DNA of 64,000 nt from Saturnia japonica (taxonomy: Eukaryota > Arthropoda > Insecta > Lepidoptera > Saturniidae). How positions within the stretch are numbered: position 1 is the first letter of the stretch; every line of letters starts with the position of its first letter. Made by a program: the position numbers and the translations under genes. Under the pieces are notes generated by a model, which was not told the origin of the DNA, searched no databases, and saw nothing but the letters and a program-made list of their open reading frames with translations. This document shows, in pieces, positions 44,801-55,967 of the stretch. The stretch lies in NCBI GenBank assembly GCA_033032175.1, contig CM065326.1, positions 10,682,001 to 10,746,000 on the forward strand, read 5' to 3'.

Positions 44801-47800
44801 CCTCAATCCCCAATTCACTTACTTACATATTTGTTTCTTTCTCGCTTATACGTAAAACGCTTAATTGTGGAAGAAAGAGAGCTATGTAGATTTAAGCTAC
44901 AACACGAGATAACTTATAGACGGGGAAATCAGGAATAGCGTGGTAAATATAAAGTTGCCATTTATTTGATCCCAAAAATAACCAAACCTACCGGGGAAAA
45001 CACCAAAATAGTGTAAATATACCAAAATCTACCGAATACATTTTCACTAACAAAACCAAGCCCAAAGAGCCTTTAATCTACTAAAAAGGTAGAAAACTAT
45101 CACTTGTGGTCACGTTGATTTACCTTCAAAATATCAGGGGTTCCAAAAGGTAAGTGAGTAAGATACCATGTTGCCATAAAAAATATTTTTCAACTGAAAC
45201 TGAACTACCTGACCTATTGATTAAAAAGGCCTGAATATTACTTTCAAAACGTAAACACTCAATAAGAATAGATTAAATAATAACAGTGATACAATGATTT
45301 TAGTGACATCGATGTAAGAAACATGCAATTAATTTGAACAGACTACCTGGCTTTACAATGTATGTAGATTCCTCTATACATATTATACATTCTAACGTCT
45401 ATACCATTTCCATTTCTTTATTTTTTCGATGACAGCTCCTGTGAAAACTTGAACGAGCGTCTTTTTTACATTATGTATGCATTATTTTATAAAAATATGA
45501 CGTTTACACACGTACAAGGTTATACCAGAGTCGAAACTGATAGCGATGGAGCTATATCGATTAACGTAACACGATAACAGACCCGATATTTTTTTACAAA
45601 ATGTAAGAAACTAAACTACTGCCGGATACTTTTGTACGAATTTAATAACTAATATTGTTACACGTATTAATTCTTGATTGATAATGCCAACTTCTTCAAA
45701 ATTTTCGAAGCTGTTGTAAAATAAGTAGGTATAGGTAGGTACTCGACAATGAAACGAAATAATTATAACGACAGGTAATCTTTATTTATTTATTTTAATC
45801 AAAATCTGATGAATCGTCACTGTCACTCGATGGTTATTACTTATTTGGTCACAACACTACAACTATCAAATTAGAACTGTCATCGAGAAAAAAAGAAATG
45901 GAAATAGTATAGTTTATTCAAACAATTTTTTTTTAAATTTAATTTTTAACCAAGTTTTTAAAAATAGGTAAATTATGATCATGTTATAACGTGTCTGAAA
46001 ATGAAAGGAAAAAATACGTTAGGTTCAAAACTTTTAGTTTTCTTCGAAGAAAATGAAAAAATACCGATTTAAATAAAATAGATATTTCACACGGTATTGA
46101 TCAAAGGATGCAACAAATTAGAATTGGTATTTGAAAAGGGTGCGATCTAGAACTTCAGATGTATAATATGTGACTTTAATAAAATTATTAATCAGCCTTA
46201 TTTAAAAGTTAATTTGGTTGTACAATGATGATTGATATTTACAGTTTATTTACATGTTTGATATATTTGCAGTTTATTTGCACTTTTTCAACGTTTTCGC
46301 TGTCATTTGTTTGTGCACTTTTATTTACACTCGAAAATTTTCGATCTGCCATCTCGCTCGCTCGGCCGGCCGGTAGGCGCGATGCGAAGGAAATGTAACG
46401 CTGTGCATTTGAGTTACCAACGTTCGGTGAAGCTGTAAAAGCCGCAGCGGCTTCAGGTCCCTAAGGCTAACAATGTAGTCAGATCTAAAAAAAAAACTAA
46501 AAAAATTGACCGACCGATAGTCAACTCTCCCTCTCGCTCGCTCGACTACTCGCACCCAACAGTCACAGTAACAGTAACGCATTTACAAAAATCACTACTT
46601 TTAATTTGACTTGAAACTATTCGGTTACATGGCTGTCTAGCTAGTTATTGTAACTAGTGACGTTAAATAGTGCCCACGTCTACACGAAGTGTACGAATGG
46701 CGTTGGCGCGTGTTTAGGCGACGCACTTGGTGAGTAGCATTTCGCTGCATATGGCGTAAATGCGTATGCGCATTTGGCGCATATTTGCGTTAGCTCAATG
46801 CGCCGGACCGACGCAGTAAGCTGTGCTTGGGTTATTGAAATCACGCAAGTAATTTTGCTGGGTTAACCCTTATTGTGATATTATTCACATTATTTACTAA
46901 AGGATTACAGTTCTCGGGATAGAGTGAAAGGACTAAGGAGCCGCTCGCTCTAGGTGACTGATGGCAAGGGCTATTAAAATACGAATTAAGTTAAATTGTG
47001 ATTTCATCAACCAGGGATCACATTTGATACAAAAATTTTATCTGAGTTTACTTTATTTTAAAAATAAACATAACAAAAATATATTTTGTTTTTCCTTAAC
47101 AAGCATGCAGACTATATACTAGCACTTTGAAATTTCACATTATTTCTCATTGATTAAATCAAAATATTATGATAAAACTGACAAAAAGTATTCCTTACTT
47201 ATACACGGTGAAAATTCGTTGGATTTACAAACTTCACTATTATTATTGTAATCACAATATACTACCAATCTATGTCAAATAATTTAAAAAGCAATTTTTA
47301 ATATTAAAAATATAAAGAAAATTATAGTAAACAAAAATGTTGTGAGAATTCATAGTTGAGTGTTGGAACGGTAGGTACAATGACGACGGTGCGGTGCGCT
47401 GCGCTGCGACGCGGCGTGGATAAAGTAATTTTGGCCTTGAACTTCGTTTTTACTGATGCGCCAACGCAGTTCGCGGTAAATCATGAAACGATAAGACTCT
47501 GACTGAATCCACGACGCGGGGCGAAACATTAAAAGCCGCACATTTGCTTTACTGCATTCCCCGCGCGCCCTTTCCCTGTTTGTTTGTTTAAATTGACCTA
47601 GTCACCCAGTTAGTTAGTCGTTCTCATTAATTGTTGATTGTTGTGAAGTGTACGTGTGCGCGGATAACATTAAGCTTACGCAAAAATGGATCGACTTATG
47701 AGCTTATGACATATTAATAGGTATTCAAATATTGAGTTCTTGGATATGGTGTGACTGTATGCAATAGCGGCAGACAATTAAGGGAAGCTAGATGACTGTA

Positions 47801-50138
47801 CGCGCAATCAGAGCACCAGGAATCAATGCGCACGAGAGGAATTCTAATGCACAGATTCCCTCCCTACAGATAATTTTGCCTGCGACACAACGGCAGTTGG
47901 ACTACGCGATTTTGCGTGCCTGCACATGCACAATGTCGTGGAAGTACAGTAAGGTACACACCGGAGCTGGGGAAGAAATTCTGGATTTCTTTGCATTTGG
48001 AACGTATTAAGTATTTCAGACGGTTCTAAGCCTGTGTAAAAGTATGAAGGAAAAAATGGAATCATTGTTTGGGTGCAATAATAATATGAAAATCAAATTT
48101 ATGATAGTAGATTAGAGCGCGCCTTGCCTCAGCGGCGCGCGGGCTCAGGTCATTAACTCACTTGCGAATAACTACTCTAGGCTCGCGTAGAACTATTGAA
48201 ACTCGATAGTATTATTAGCATTATCTACTTATTTCTATTTCTCTTATTATTAGATTAACATCTACCTCTAGGACCTTTGTGTACTGGTAGTGGGTCTTTG
48301 ATATAATAAAAATATGAAGTTTGTAAATCCAACATAATTTCATCGTGTATAAATAATTAATAAAATGAAGTGTCTGTAATGTCAAAATAACAGCTTTTTA
48401 ATAAATGCGAATGAAAGTATATACGATACTTATAAAATAAACCCCTTTTTAAATTTTTTATCAGTTTTTTACGGGTAATCTCCGAAATGGTTGGACCGAT
48501 TTTGAAGGGACTTTTACTGGTATATATCTGATGTTATAAAGAGTAACTTAGGCCACTTTTTATTTTAGAAAAATAATTAGGGTTCCGCACAAATAAAAAA
48601 AAATGTGTGCAATTAACACGTGGTAGAAGTAAAACCTTTACATATATGTTTTTTTAATTCAGAAAATGATCAAATACACACTAATTTAAAGTTTATGATA
48701 ATGTACATACAAGTACGCACAATCATTATTCACAATATCATGTTCAATTAATGCACATTTGAATCCATGGTAACCTAACACAGTATCAATCAGTAACAAA
48801 ATGTCATAAGTGTGGTCTAAAAAGTTTTCGTTTCGTGCCTTTTTGGTGAGGTTACAAAATTCAATTTGAAATATCCATGGTAACCTAACACAATATCAAT
48901 CAGTAAATGTCATAAGTGTTGTCTAAAAAGTTTGTTTCATGCCTCTTTGGTGAGGTAATAAAATTCATTATTGCGTGGCAACAAACCTTTTTGTACCATT
49001 GCCTAAAACTTTCATATCTAATTTTATCCCACATAAAATCTTATGAATTTGTCTCTCTTTTTACTGTCGCTTTGGCTTTTTCGTTTCTTCGACTTTCAAA
49101 ATGAAATCACAACGATGCTAAAGAAGTTTTCATTTCAAAAACCGGTCATGGTGAATCAATGCAGGCGTTTAAATGTCTTACGCTAAGTAAATCATAAGAG
49201 ATTTATCGAATTAATGTATTAAATAATTGTAGATATAAAAAAACCTACAAAAACAATAAGTATTTTCATCTTAAAATAGCTTGGAGCGGAGGTGCAAGAT
49301 TCACGCGTGTGCCCGATGGATGGCATTCTGTAGTGCATGTGAGTGAAGCCGCGGGCATAGCTAGTTAATTTATAAAATTGTGAGGATAAGACAACCTAAA
49401 ATTATCGAACAGTTTAACAGTAACAATAAAATTGGTTCTTTGCTTAAGTGGTCATATTTTTTGTAAAAGAGATTTAAAAGAAATTGAAATAAAATAATAT
49501 GAAAGCGTCGACTTATACAAAGGGTGCCGTTGCAATACAAATAATCTCCTTAAACATTGTATAATGACGCTTGTTAGCGTCCATGATGCAATATACATAT
49601 ATAGGTATATATACAATATGTATTAAAAACCCCGTCGAATCCAAAAATGGTATATAGGTACCCCAATGACATTACAAAAAAAAAATCATTTTATTTATTA
49701 TGAAAATAAAAATGTTATTGCGATTTAAAATTAACATATTTAGTTTTACTTTCCCTAAATTTAGCAAATTTTTAAAACGTGATAACACCATCGCCAGCCC
49801 CGGGCGCAGCGCAGGGATAAGTTTTTGATCGTATGGCGGTACCCTGCGCCGCGCCGCCTGTATTGCCATGTAAGTTTCCTAGTTTAACTAATTTTTTACA
49901 TTTTATTAGGGGTAATTTTCTTTTTATAATCGTGATAACATAAACAGAATATAATCTCGATACCCTAATAACACCTTCACGGATCCGACGGGGTTTTTAA
50001 TAAACACTGTATATACTTCTTTTTTTCATTGACAGAAAAGGAGAATTCGAGGACTGGGCTGACGAAATGGCAAGAAAAGGTTTATTCCAATCAGTCCCAG
50101 CTGAATCTTTAAAAGACAATCAGCATATGAAGAAATAA
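38888..50138 (+). CDS. COX6C: Cytochrome c oxidase subunit 6C-like protein, two exons
   Basis: Exons 38888-39135 and 50036-50138 (TAA) join in phase 2 to give 116 residues. Residues 36-80 hold the COX6C core: RGLHWAQT, a membrane helix (about residues 50-72), then PRKEAYRTFYA; exon 2 gives the C-terminal FEDWADEMARKGLFQS, matching the usual FExMxxxGxFQS end. COX6C is a single-span inner-membrane subunit of complex IV. Residues 1-35 are an odd Cys/Pro-rich head with six cysteines (CELPPCPPCPPP near the start), absent from the ~75-80-residue canonical subunit. The ATG at 38888 is chosen because an acceptor ends one base before it; an upstream in-frame ATG at 38837 would lie in the intron. The 10.9 kb intron contains a mariner element, SINEs and MITEs. 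Possibly a diverged, perhaps tissue-specific, paralogue. Confidence 0.85.
39291..40593 (-). mobile_element. Tc1/mariner-type element, DD41D class, complete ends
   Basis: 1303 bp between TA dinucleotides (39289-39290, 40594-40595). Terminal inverted repeats of about 30 bp differ at one position; both begin CAAGGTGTCCAGAA. The transposase gene lies on the minus strand. One full-length insertion, no longer functional. Confidence 0.95.
39398..40477 (-). pseudogene. DD41D mariner transposase, inactivated
   Basis: 360-codon reading frame from ATG (40477), interrupted by two in-frame TAA codons (40430-40432 after 15 codons; 40151-40153). The N-terminal helix-turn-helix (DDSIRKWIRMFENTG, then SGRPRSVRDEERI) is of the DUF4817 type. 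In the DDE domain the first catalytic Asp is replaced by Gly (FSGEANFHL, codon 40013-40015); the second (QQDGATCHT) and third (SPDLSPLDYF) are present, 41 residues apart, as in the rosa-like DD41D group. Cut-and-paste enzyme in its intact form; dead here by three independent lesions. Confidence 0.93.
40615..40760 (-). repeat. tRNA-like dispersed repeat family C, copy 2
   Basis: Reverse complement shares gattttcac, gtcgtcgaattg.cctagc and gtcgatagttYgagt with 38550-38720. Lies just right of the mariner. Confidence 0.5.
41853..41980 (+). repeat. RTE-like LINE 3' end with (ATGG)n tail
   Basis: ggcttacctatcccctcac, tacggtgccgaaacgtgg, gaggcctacactcagcag, then (atgg) repeats at 41958-41971. The 'gaggcct-..-cagcag' block followed by a short tandem tail is typical of insect RTE 3' ends. 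Confidence 0.45.
42668..42826 (+). mobile_element. SINE-like GAA family, 3' half
   Basis: cctagaaagttctaacaagg, then a diverged body and the tail aggaagaagaagg. Same family as 3910-4236, opposite orientation. Confidence 0.6.
42839..43675. mobile_element. TTAA-flanked candidate MITE
   Basis: 837 bp between TTAA (42835-42838) and TTAA (43676-43679). Ends are imperfect inverted repeats: CACTAGACTTGTG on the left, CTAGGCTTTAGC on the right read inward. TTAA duplication suggests piggyBac- or Kolobok-type mobilisation. No coding sequence. Confidence 0.4.
45400..45915. mobile_element. Inverted-repeat candidate, about 515 bp
   Basis: tttccatttctttatttttt followed by cgatgacag at 45409-45440 is mirrored at 45860-45905 (tttccatttctttttttctc, then gatgacag when reversed), giving roughly 38-bp imperfect inverted ends. 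TA dinucleotides lie near both edges. Confidence 0.45.
48763..48970 (+). repeat. Tandem duplication, ~110-bp unit, two copies
   Basis: Units start at 48763 and 48873 with atccatggtaacctaacaca, both followed by tatcaatcagtaa, gtcataagtg, gtctaaaaagttt and tttggtgaggt. About 90% similar, with small deletions in the second. Confidence 0.9.
49346..49368 (+). repeat. CTAGT-type repeat end
   Basis: gaagccgcgggcatagCTAGTt, the same terminal pattern as 17297-17326 and 25012-25042. Confidence 0.35.
49614..50009. mobile_element. MITE with TA target duplication (mariner-type)
   Basis: 396 bp between TA dinucleotides (49612-49613, 50010-50011). Inverted ends of about 28 bp, with a conserved ttaaaaaccccgtcg block, differ only in the outer few bases and one internal base. 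Internal GC-rich inverted segment (gcgcagcgcaggg ... ccctgcgccgcgcc). No coding. Ends 26 bp before COX6C exon 2. Confidence 0.8.
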
Positions 50139-51443
50139 ATTAACTTTGATGTTTAAAATTTAAATTGTAATTATTGTTTTATATAAATATTGTATATTTT
50201 GCAGTCTTCAACTATATTCATTTTTTTAATAATTTTTTTATAACTGACTATACTGGTAGCCTTAGGGTCCCTGGAGCCTCTGACGGCTTTTACAGCTTCA
50301 CCGGACTTGAAAGAACTATATCTCATAAAGTGGGAGTGGGTTCTAAAAGGGTCAAAATCACCTCACGTAATTAATGGAGGCGCTCTTTCTCAGTACTGTC
50401 GGCAAACTGTATGCAAAAGTAATAATTGAAAGAGTATGGGATATACAAAAGAAGGGATGTATGGATCAAGCCTTCTCCTTATGGTGCATTATTAGAAAAT
50501 ATTTTAGCAACGAAACGAAAATGCCATTGTGCATTAGTAGATTTGGAAAATGCCTATCACCATTGGCATAGTTAGTGAATTTTCCTAAATGGGGATGGGC
50601 AACCAGCCAGCTGATCAGCCATTATTTTTTCATTATGAATGGTTGAAAATGGTATAATCCTTCAATACTGTTGATTTTTCTAGGGCATGTAATGAGTATT
50701 TGTAGGGTGGGCAATCCATCCTTTTTATCCTTTGAACAATAACACTTATTTTGTGTGGTTCTTAAAGTAATTGTCTGCCAAATCTGTATGGAAGTGATAA
50801 ACAGGCATACAGTTCACCGTATGTTAAAAGTGTCTTTGTGTTTGTAATAAATCATGCTCGTCATATCTCTTACTAAAAAGGAACATCAAAATCAGTTTAT
50901 TAAAGAGAGAATGAACCAACAAATTAATAAAATATAATTAAAAAAAATATTTGCCATATTCATTTTAAGAGTCTGTGTTTAAGAGAATAAAATTTAATAA
51001 TTTTTATGTCAATTTTTAAAATTCTGTGCAAAAAGCTCATTACTAATTATTAATTTGTACTATACTCTGTTACTTGTACCAGTGCTGCCAGCTCCGTTTA
51101 TGTGATCGGCGCTAAATCAGTTCAAGAAAACCTCTAGATTCCGCTAACAAATGTAATTAAAAAAGCGCTGGATTATGATGCTATTTTTAAAATAAGAGTT
51201 AAATAGATACGTCCACTTTACCATCCTATAACAACCATATTGTTTGAATGACCAAAACATTTGTGTTTGTAGGTATAGCTTTTTCGTAATTTCATGTACC
51301 TATCGTTTACGTTTTGAACAAAAATAAGTTTACATTTGTATATCGCAAGGCATGGTATTGGTATTAAAACATCAAGTATTTTCATAATTTTTCATTTAAA
51401 TCATATAAACAAAAATTAGACAAAAAAATAATGTAAAATGTAT
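50139..51443. other. Region between COX6C-like stop and the first Gypsy LTR
   Basis: Includes the COX6C 3' UTR (AATAAA-like at the stop, AT-rich beyond) and an RTE-like reverse-transcriptase fragment. Otherwise AT-rich with nothing recognised. Confidence 0.55.
50365..50575 (+). pseudogene. RTE-like LINE reverse transcriptase fragment
   Basis: ALFLSTVGKLYAKVIIERV, then GCMDQAF, then in another frame ALVDLENAY: these match, in order, the SVxGKxYxKxLxERV, GCxDQIF and xLVDLEKAYD blocks of RTE/R1-like reverse transcriptases. Frameshifted and lacking the catalytic centre. Confidence 0.6.
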
Positions 51444-51555
51444 TGTGTACAGTGGTAAATAATACGACCGGTCGATTGAGTAGCTCGTTTATTACTGCTG
51501 TTACAATGCACGCGGCGCGTGCGGGGTATAGGGGTGTGCAACTACATACATGTCA
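51444..51555 (-). repeat. LTR of Gypsy element 1 (3' LTR)
   Basis: Reads TGACATGTATG...TGTACACA on the minus strand, so it has TG...CA ends. Confidence 0.9.
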
Positions 51556-51658
51556 CTCCTCCACACTTAATTTTTGACACCTGGCAAATACAAAAAAATC
51601 ATATATAAAACCTACTACTACTATAATAAAAATAAACACAAAACAAATACAGAACATA

Positions 51659-53165
51659 TTAAAAATATTTCTTATAATCTACTTTCTTTATATTACGTTT
51701 CTGGCGCGTGGTTACCAGCAACGGAAGCGGAGGGGCGTTAGCAGGTTCAGCTACGTCACTCTGAGGCACCGATATGACGTAGTCGGTTGGATCGGCCGAA
51801 TTTACATCATCCAAAATTTTGGTAGCCCGTTCCTCACTCTCCGCGACCATACCAGCATCATCCCTATTCCCATCTGCATCATCAGTGCCAATGAGCGGTT
51901 GCGTATCGCAAACCTCAGTTACAATCGCAGCCGGCGCCATGGAAGTGGTCATTACAGTTCTGTTTTCCAACTCATTCGAACTAAGCGCTGGCGGCGAATT
52001 AAACCCGTCCTGCTCAATTTCTTTATTTATAATTAGAGAATGATCTTCATCACCTGTATATTTAATTATTTGATCGACATATCTTATGTCGGAAACATCA
52101 TACTTTTGAAATAATATCTTATACATTTTTGTACCTACTTTTTCCTTAATGATACCTAACTGCCAAGTTTCTCTGCGTGCGCTGTACCATCGAGCCCAGA
52201 TAGTATCGCCTATTTCGAAATCTCTTTTTCCGGTTACTGGAAGTAAACCGAGTTTGGTATCGTTGGGTGGAATAATTAAGTCGAGCCGAGACCGGAGGTT
52301 TCTACCGAACATTAACTTAGCTGGTGTTTCGCCGGTGGTACAGTGCACGGTATTCCTATAATTAAATAAATAGCCTAACAACAACTCATTCATTGTGTGC
52401 ACCGCTATATTATCTCTCATAATACATTTTAACATTTTTTTACAAATTCTTACCGAGTTCTCGGCTTGACCATTGTTAGGAGGATGGTAAATGTCATATA
52501 TTTAATACCATTACATGAACAAAAATGTTTAATTTCGTTCGAATTAATTTTAATATCATTATCGGAAACTAGAACATTTGGTATACCGAAAGTTGCAAAA
52601 ACATATTTCAATTTCGTGATCAGGGCTTTACTTGACGTACCATTATGCATGTATAGACATTCCAACCATTTGCTAAAATAATCTACTACTACAAGATATA
52701 CCCTCTGCCCGACAGTCATGTAGTCAATGTGTACGCGTTGCCATGCTCCAGTCGCGGTGGGCCAGGGTGATGGCGGGTCGCACGGTGGCGCACATCGCAA
52801 CTCTACGCAAGTCCCGCAAGATCCGATCCAACGTTCGATATCGGCGTCGATACCCGGCCACCACATTCTACTACGCGCGTTACTCATGGTCTTTATTATT
52901 CTAAATGAGAAGTATGTAGTTCAATTAACATTTTTTTCCTTAGAGAAAATGGAATTATTATTCTATGTCCCCTAAATAGACAGCAGTTTTCGAATTGTAA
53001 GTCTGACTTACATTGAAAATATGGTAGTACCGATTCACAAGCTATTTTACGAGGCCCGCCGTGCCGCGTGTATCCGATAACTGTAGCGAGCGTCGCATCT
53101 CGCTCTGTCTCTAGTGCTATCTCACGGAACGTAGTTGCCGGTGTTACTTCATTCATAAACATCAA
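51659..53165 (-). pseudogene. Gypsy 1 integrase, broken into three frames
   Basis: From right to left: an N-terminal piece (52896-53165), the zinc-finger end and catalytic core (52450-52887: WWPGIDADIERWI, C-x2-C, HIDYM and VSDND with two of the catalytic acidic residues), and the C-terminal piece (51659-52435: YRNTVHCTTGETP, LMFGRNLRSRLD, DTIWARWY). A frameshift near 52490 falls right at the third catalytic residue region. Would insert the cDNA if intact. Confidence 0.9.
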
Positions 53166-53187
53166 TGCATAGTATGCGTCAACGCCG

Positions 53188-54663
53188 CTATCGACCCTCC
53201 GACTTGTCAGTGCACTCTAGAGGCAGAGGCGTGCGCGAGAAGTAATCTGCCACTAAGTTATTATCGCTGGAAACGTATTGCACTATATAATTATAAGCCG
53301 ATAATATAATTGCGCTCTGTAGTCGTAGAGCTGTTGTTACCGGTATGCCCGATTTCTTATTAAATATAGAGACTAGTGGCCTATGATCCGTCCTTAAAAT
53401 AAACGGATCCTTTCTACCGTAGAGATACTGATGAAACCGTCGTACTCCGAATATGATCGCGGTGGCCTCTTTTTGAATTTGACTATAGTTACGTTCGCTG
53501 GGTGTAAGTGAGCGGGATGCATAAGCGAGAGGTCGCTCGTGATTATCAGCCGTACGTTGGGTGAGTACGGCACCGAGACCGGCGGGCCCGGCGTCCACGG
53601 ACAGTACCAGCTGTACCGCGGGCTCAAAGTGCGCGAGCACTCGTTCGGATGCCAGCTCGCGGCGTATAGCTGCCATACTGCGCCGCTGAGGCTCACCCCA
53701 CTCCCATACAGAATCGTTACGCAGTAATTTATGGATAGGGCCTAATAAATCCGATGCATTGGGAATAAAATTCCTATAATAATTTACAATTCCCAAAAAT
53801 CTTTTAACTTCTGTTACGTTGGTTGGCTCTGGTGCGTTGACAATGGCCTGGACTTTATCCGGACTAGTTTTCAAACTAGTTTTAATTTTTACATAGCCTA
53901 CATGCTTAACACTGTCCTTGAAAAATTCACATTTATCTTCCTGTAGACGTAAACCCTAATTGTTTAATCCGCTTAACACTTCATATAATCTTTTAGTATG
54001 AATAGACCTATTTGGACCAGTAATACAGATGTCATCTAACCAGACGCTAACGCCATCTATGTTTGATAGAAGTGTCTTCATTGCCTTTTGGAATATTGCC
54101 GGAGCATTTGCCAAACCATACACTAACCTAGTATATTTGAAAAGCCCTTTATGAGTATTAATCGTTGTAAGGATTTGGGAAGGCTCGTCTAAAATAAACT
54201 GGTTGTAGGCGATTTTTAAATCAATTTTACTATATTGTTCGCCGCCTCCAATTTTAGCGAACACTTCTTCAATCCGAGGAAGGGGATACTTTTCAATTAA
54301 TAAATCTTTATTTAGAGTGACCGAAAAATCTCCTGCTACTCTAAATTTGTCATTTTCTTTTAAAATAGGCACTATGGGAGTTGCATAGTCCTAGTGGTCA
54401 ACGGGAACTAAAATACCTAACCCGACTAATCAATTGAGTTCCTGCTCGACTTTCTCTTTGAGGGCAAAGGGTACACTCCGAGACTTAAAAAATTTTGGCA
54501 ATGAATTTTCTTTTAAATTTAAACTAACTTTAAACTTATTAAATGCACCCAATTCATCTCGCCACAGATCAGAATTTTTTTGCAATAAGTCATGTACATT
54601 TGTGTCATTAATACTACTTATTGATTTTATATACGTTGTGATAACTAAATTAAATGCAGACAT
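53188..54663 (-). pseudogene. Gypsy 1 reverse transcriptase and RNase H, broken
   Basis: Reverse transcriptase at 53956-54372 (EKYPLPRIEEVFAKIGGG, YSKIDLKIAYNQ, YTRLVYGLANAPAIFQK, VWLDDICITG; the DD pair is kept) with preceding linker at 54430-54663. RNase H at 53188-53874 (FLGIVNYYRNFIPNA, LVLSVDAGPAGLGAVL, YSQIQKEATAI, RTDHRPL, VADYFSR). Stops and frame changes lie at about 53955, 54380 and 54430. Confidence 0.92.
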
Positions 54664-54717
54664 GAAATCCCTACCGAGTAACGGGGGACCTCAGTTTTTA
54701 ACAACAAAAATTTTGAT

Positions 54718-55803
54718 TTAATTTTTAATTTTATTATAGTAAGCTTCAATAAAGAAATAACTCAGCGGAGAAATTTTACGTCCATTATAAAGGCACATTT
54801 TAACATTACAAGTAGTCAATGGAAAGTTAAAAAAAATTTCAATGTACAATTGTTCAGATATAACACAACTACCTGAGCCTGTATCTAGTTCCATAGTTAA
54901 AGACTGGTTTCCTAAAACTAAGTCGATTACAATAGGTTTATTATCCACAAACCTCAAATTAAAGTTCTGACACTCATCATATACGCTGACCTGGTCCTTG
55001 TCAGGATCGCAATCCTGGTTTTTATCTATGTGATAAACGTACGAATTTTTATTAATATTGCACACTTTCTTTAAATGTCCTTTTTCCCACACTTTTGACA
55101 TTTATATCCTTTGTATCGGCACTTATCACTGGAATGATTTTTCAATCCACAAACCAAGCAACGATTTATATCACGGCACTCTGAATTTACACCATAACCG
55201 TCGATGCCAACAGAGCGGGTGCGACCTTGAAATCTCGCTCGAAATACTGGCTCCTCCTTGATGAAACTAGCTTCGCTAGTATGCAGCATGGTCTTTGCCT
55301 GCCTAGCACCCGCCACTTGCACCGCCAATTCAATTGATTTCGCCAACGTAAGCGTAGAAGAATTTTGCTCGAACAATTTATCGCGTTCTGGCATTGAGCC
55401 CAGGCCGAGGACAAAACGATCTCGTAAGTTCATTTCCAGAGCGGTGCCGAAGTCGCAATAGCTTGCCAAACCCCGTAGTCTCGCCGCTCAATCTCCTATA
55501 GATTCACCTGGACCTCTGCTTGCCCCGTAGAAATTCGCCATGTCCACAAATGAGCATTGTTTCAGTTTGAAATGGTCGTCGAGTAACTTCACTAGCTCAT
55601 TATAACTTAGCGATTCCAAAGTCTTAGGGTATGCTAAATTACGTACCAACCGGTATGACTCATCTGTAAGGTGAGGTAACAGAATTCCACCTTTTCTTTC
55701 ATCTTCTTTAACACATCTTCAAAAACTGCACGAGTCTGCCACTAAATATTGACCACTCACTTGATTTGTGATCAAATACAGGCAGATTCCCTAAGTAAGA
55801 CAT
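54718..55803 (-). pseudogene. Gypsy 1 gag and protease, broken
   Basis: Gag begins with ATG at 55803 (SYLGNLPVF) and continues, with breaks, to a zinc-knuckle region near 55090-55180 (CLVCGLKNHSSDKC, then CQKCG). The aspartic protease follows at 54718-55030 with the active-site ELDTGSGSCV. A stop near 55485 separates the two gag pieces. Confidence 0.85.
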
Positions 55804-55855
55804 TTTTTTATTTTTTTTATTTTACGTAGGTAGTTCCAACGACGTTCGCCAATGA

Positions 55856-55967
55856 TGTGTACAGTGGTAAATAATACGACCAGTCGATTGAGTAGTTCGT
55901 TTATTACTGCTGTTACAATGCACGCGGCGCGTGCGGGGTGTAGGGGTGTGCAACTACATACATGTCA
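55856..55967 (-). repeat. LTR of Gypsy element 1 (5' LTR)
   Basis: 112 bp, 109 identical to 51444-51555. Confidence 0.9.

Larger units (their letters stand above)
39136..50035 (+). other. COX6C-like intron (10.9 kb)
   Basis: Donor GC|GTAAGT, acceptor gacag at 50035. Holds the DD41D mariner (39291-40593), family C repeat (40615-40760), LINE tail (41853-41980), SINE (42668-42826), a TTAA-flanked inverted-repeat candidate (42839-43675), another inverted-repeat candidate (45400-45915), a 110-bp tandem duplication (48763-48970) and a TA-flanked MITE (49614-50009). GC-rich patches at 46320-46600 and 47370-47570 are CpG-bearing and promoter-like in composition only. No other coding gene seen. Confidence 0.7.
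51444..55967 (-). mobile_element. Ty3/Gypsy LTR retrotransposon, minus strand, decayed
   Basis: Direct 112-bp terminal repeats at 51444-51555 and 55856-55967 (three differences) enclose gag, protease, reverse transcriptase, RNase H and integrase on the minus strand. A purine-rich tract (gtggaggag, minus sense) abuts the 3' LTR and a TGG-starting primer-site-like sequence follows the 5' LTR. No clear target duplication. No envelope gene seen. Several frameshifts and stops. Confidence 0.95.

Noticed and set aside
46320..47570. Additional host promoter or first exon inside the COX6C intron
   Set aside because: CpG-rich patches only; no coding exon or convincing start follows.
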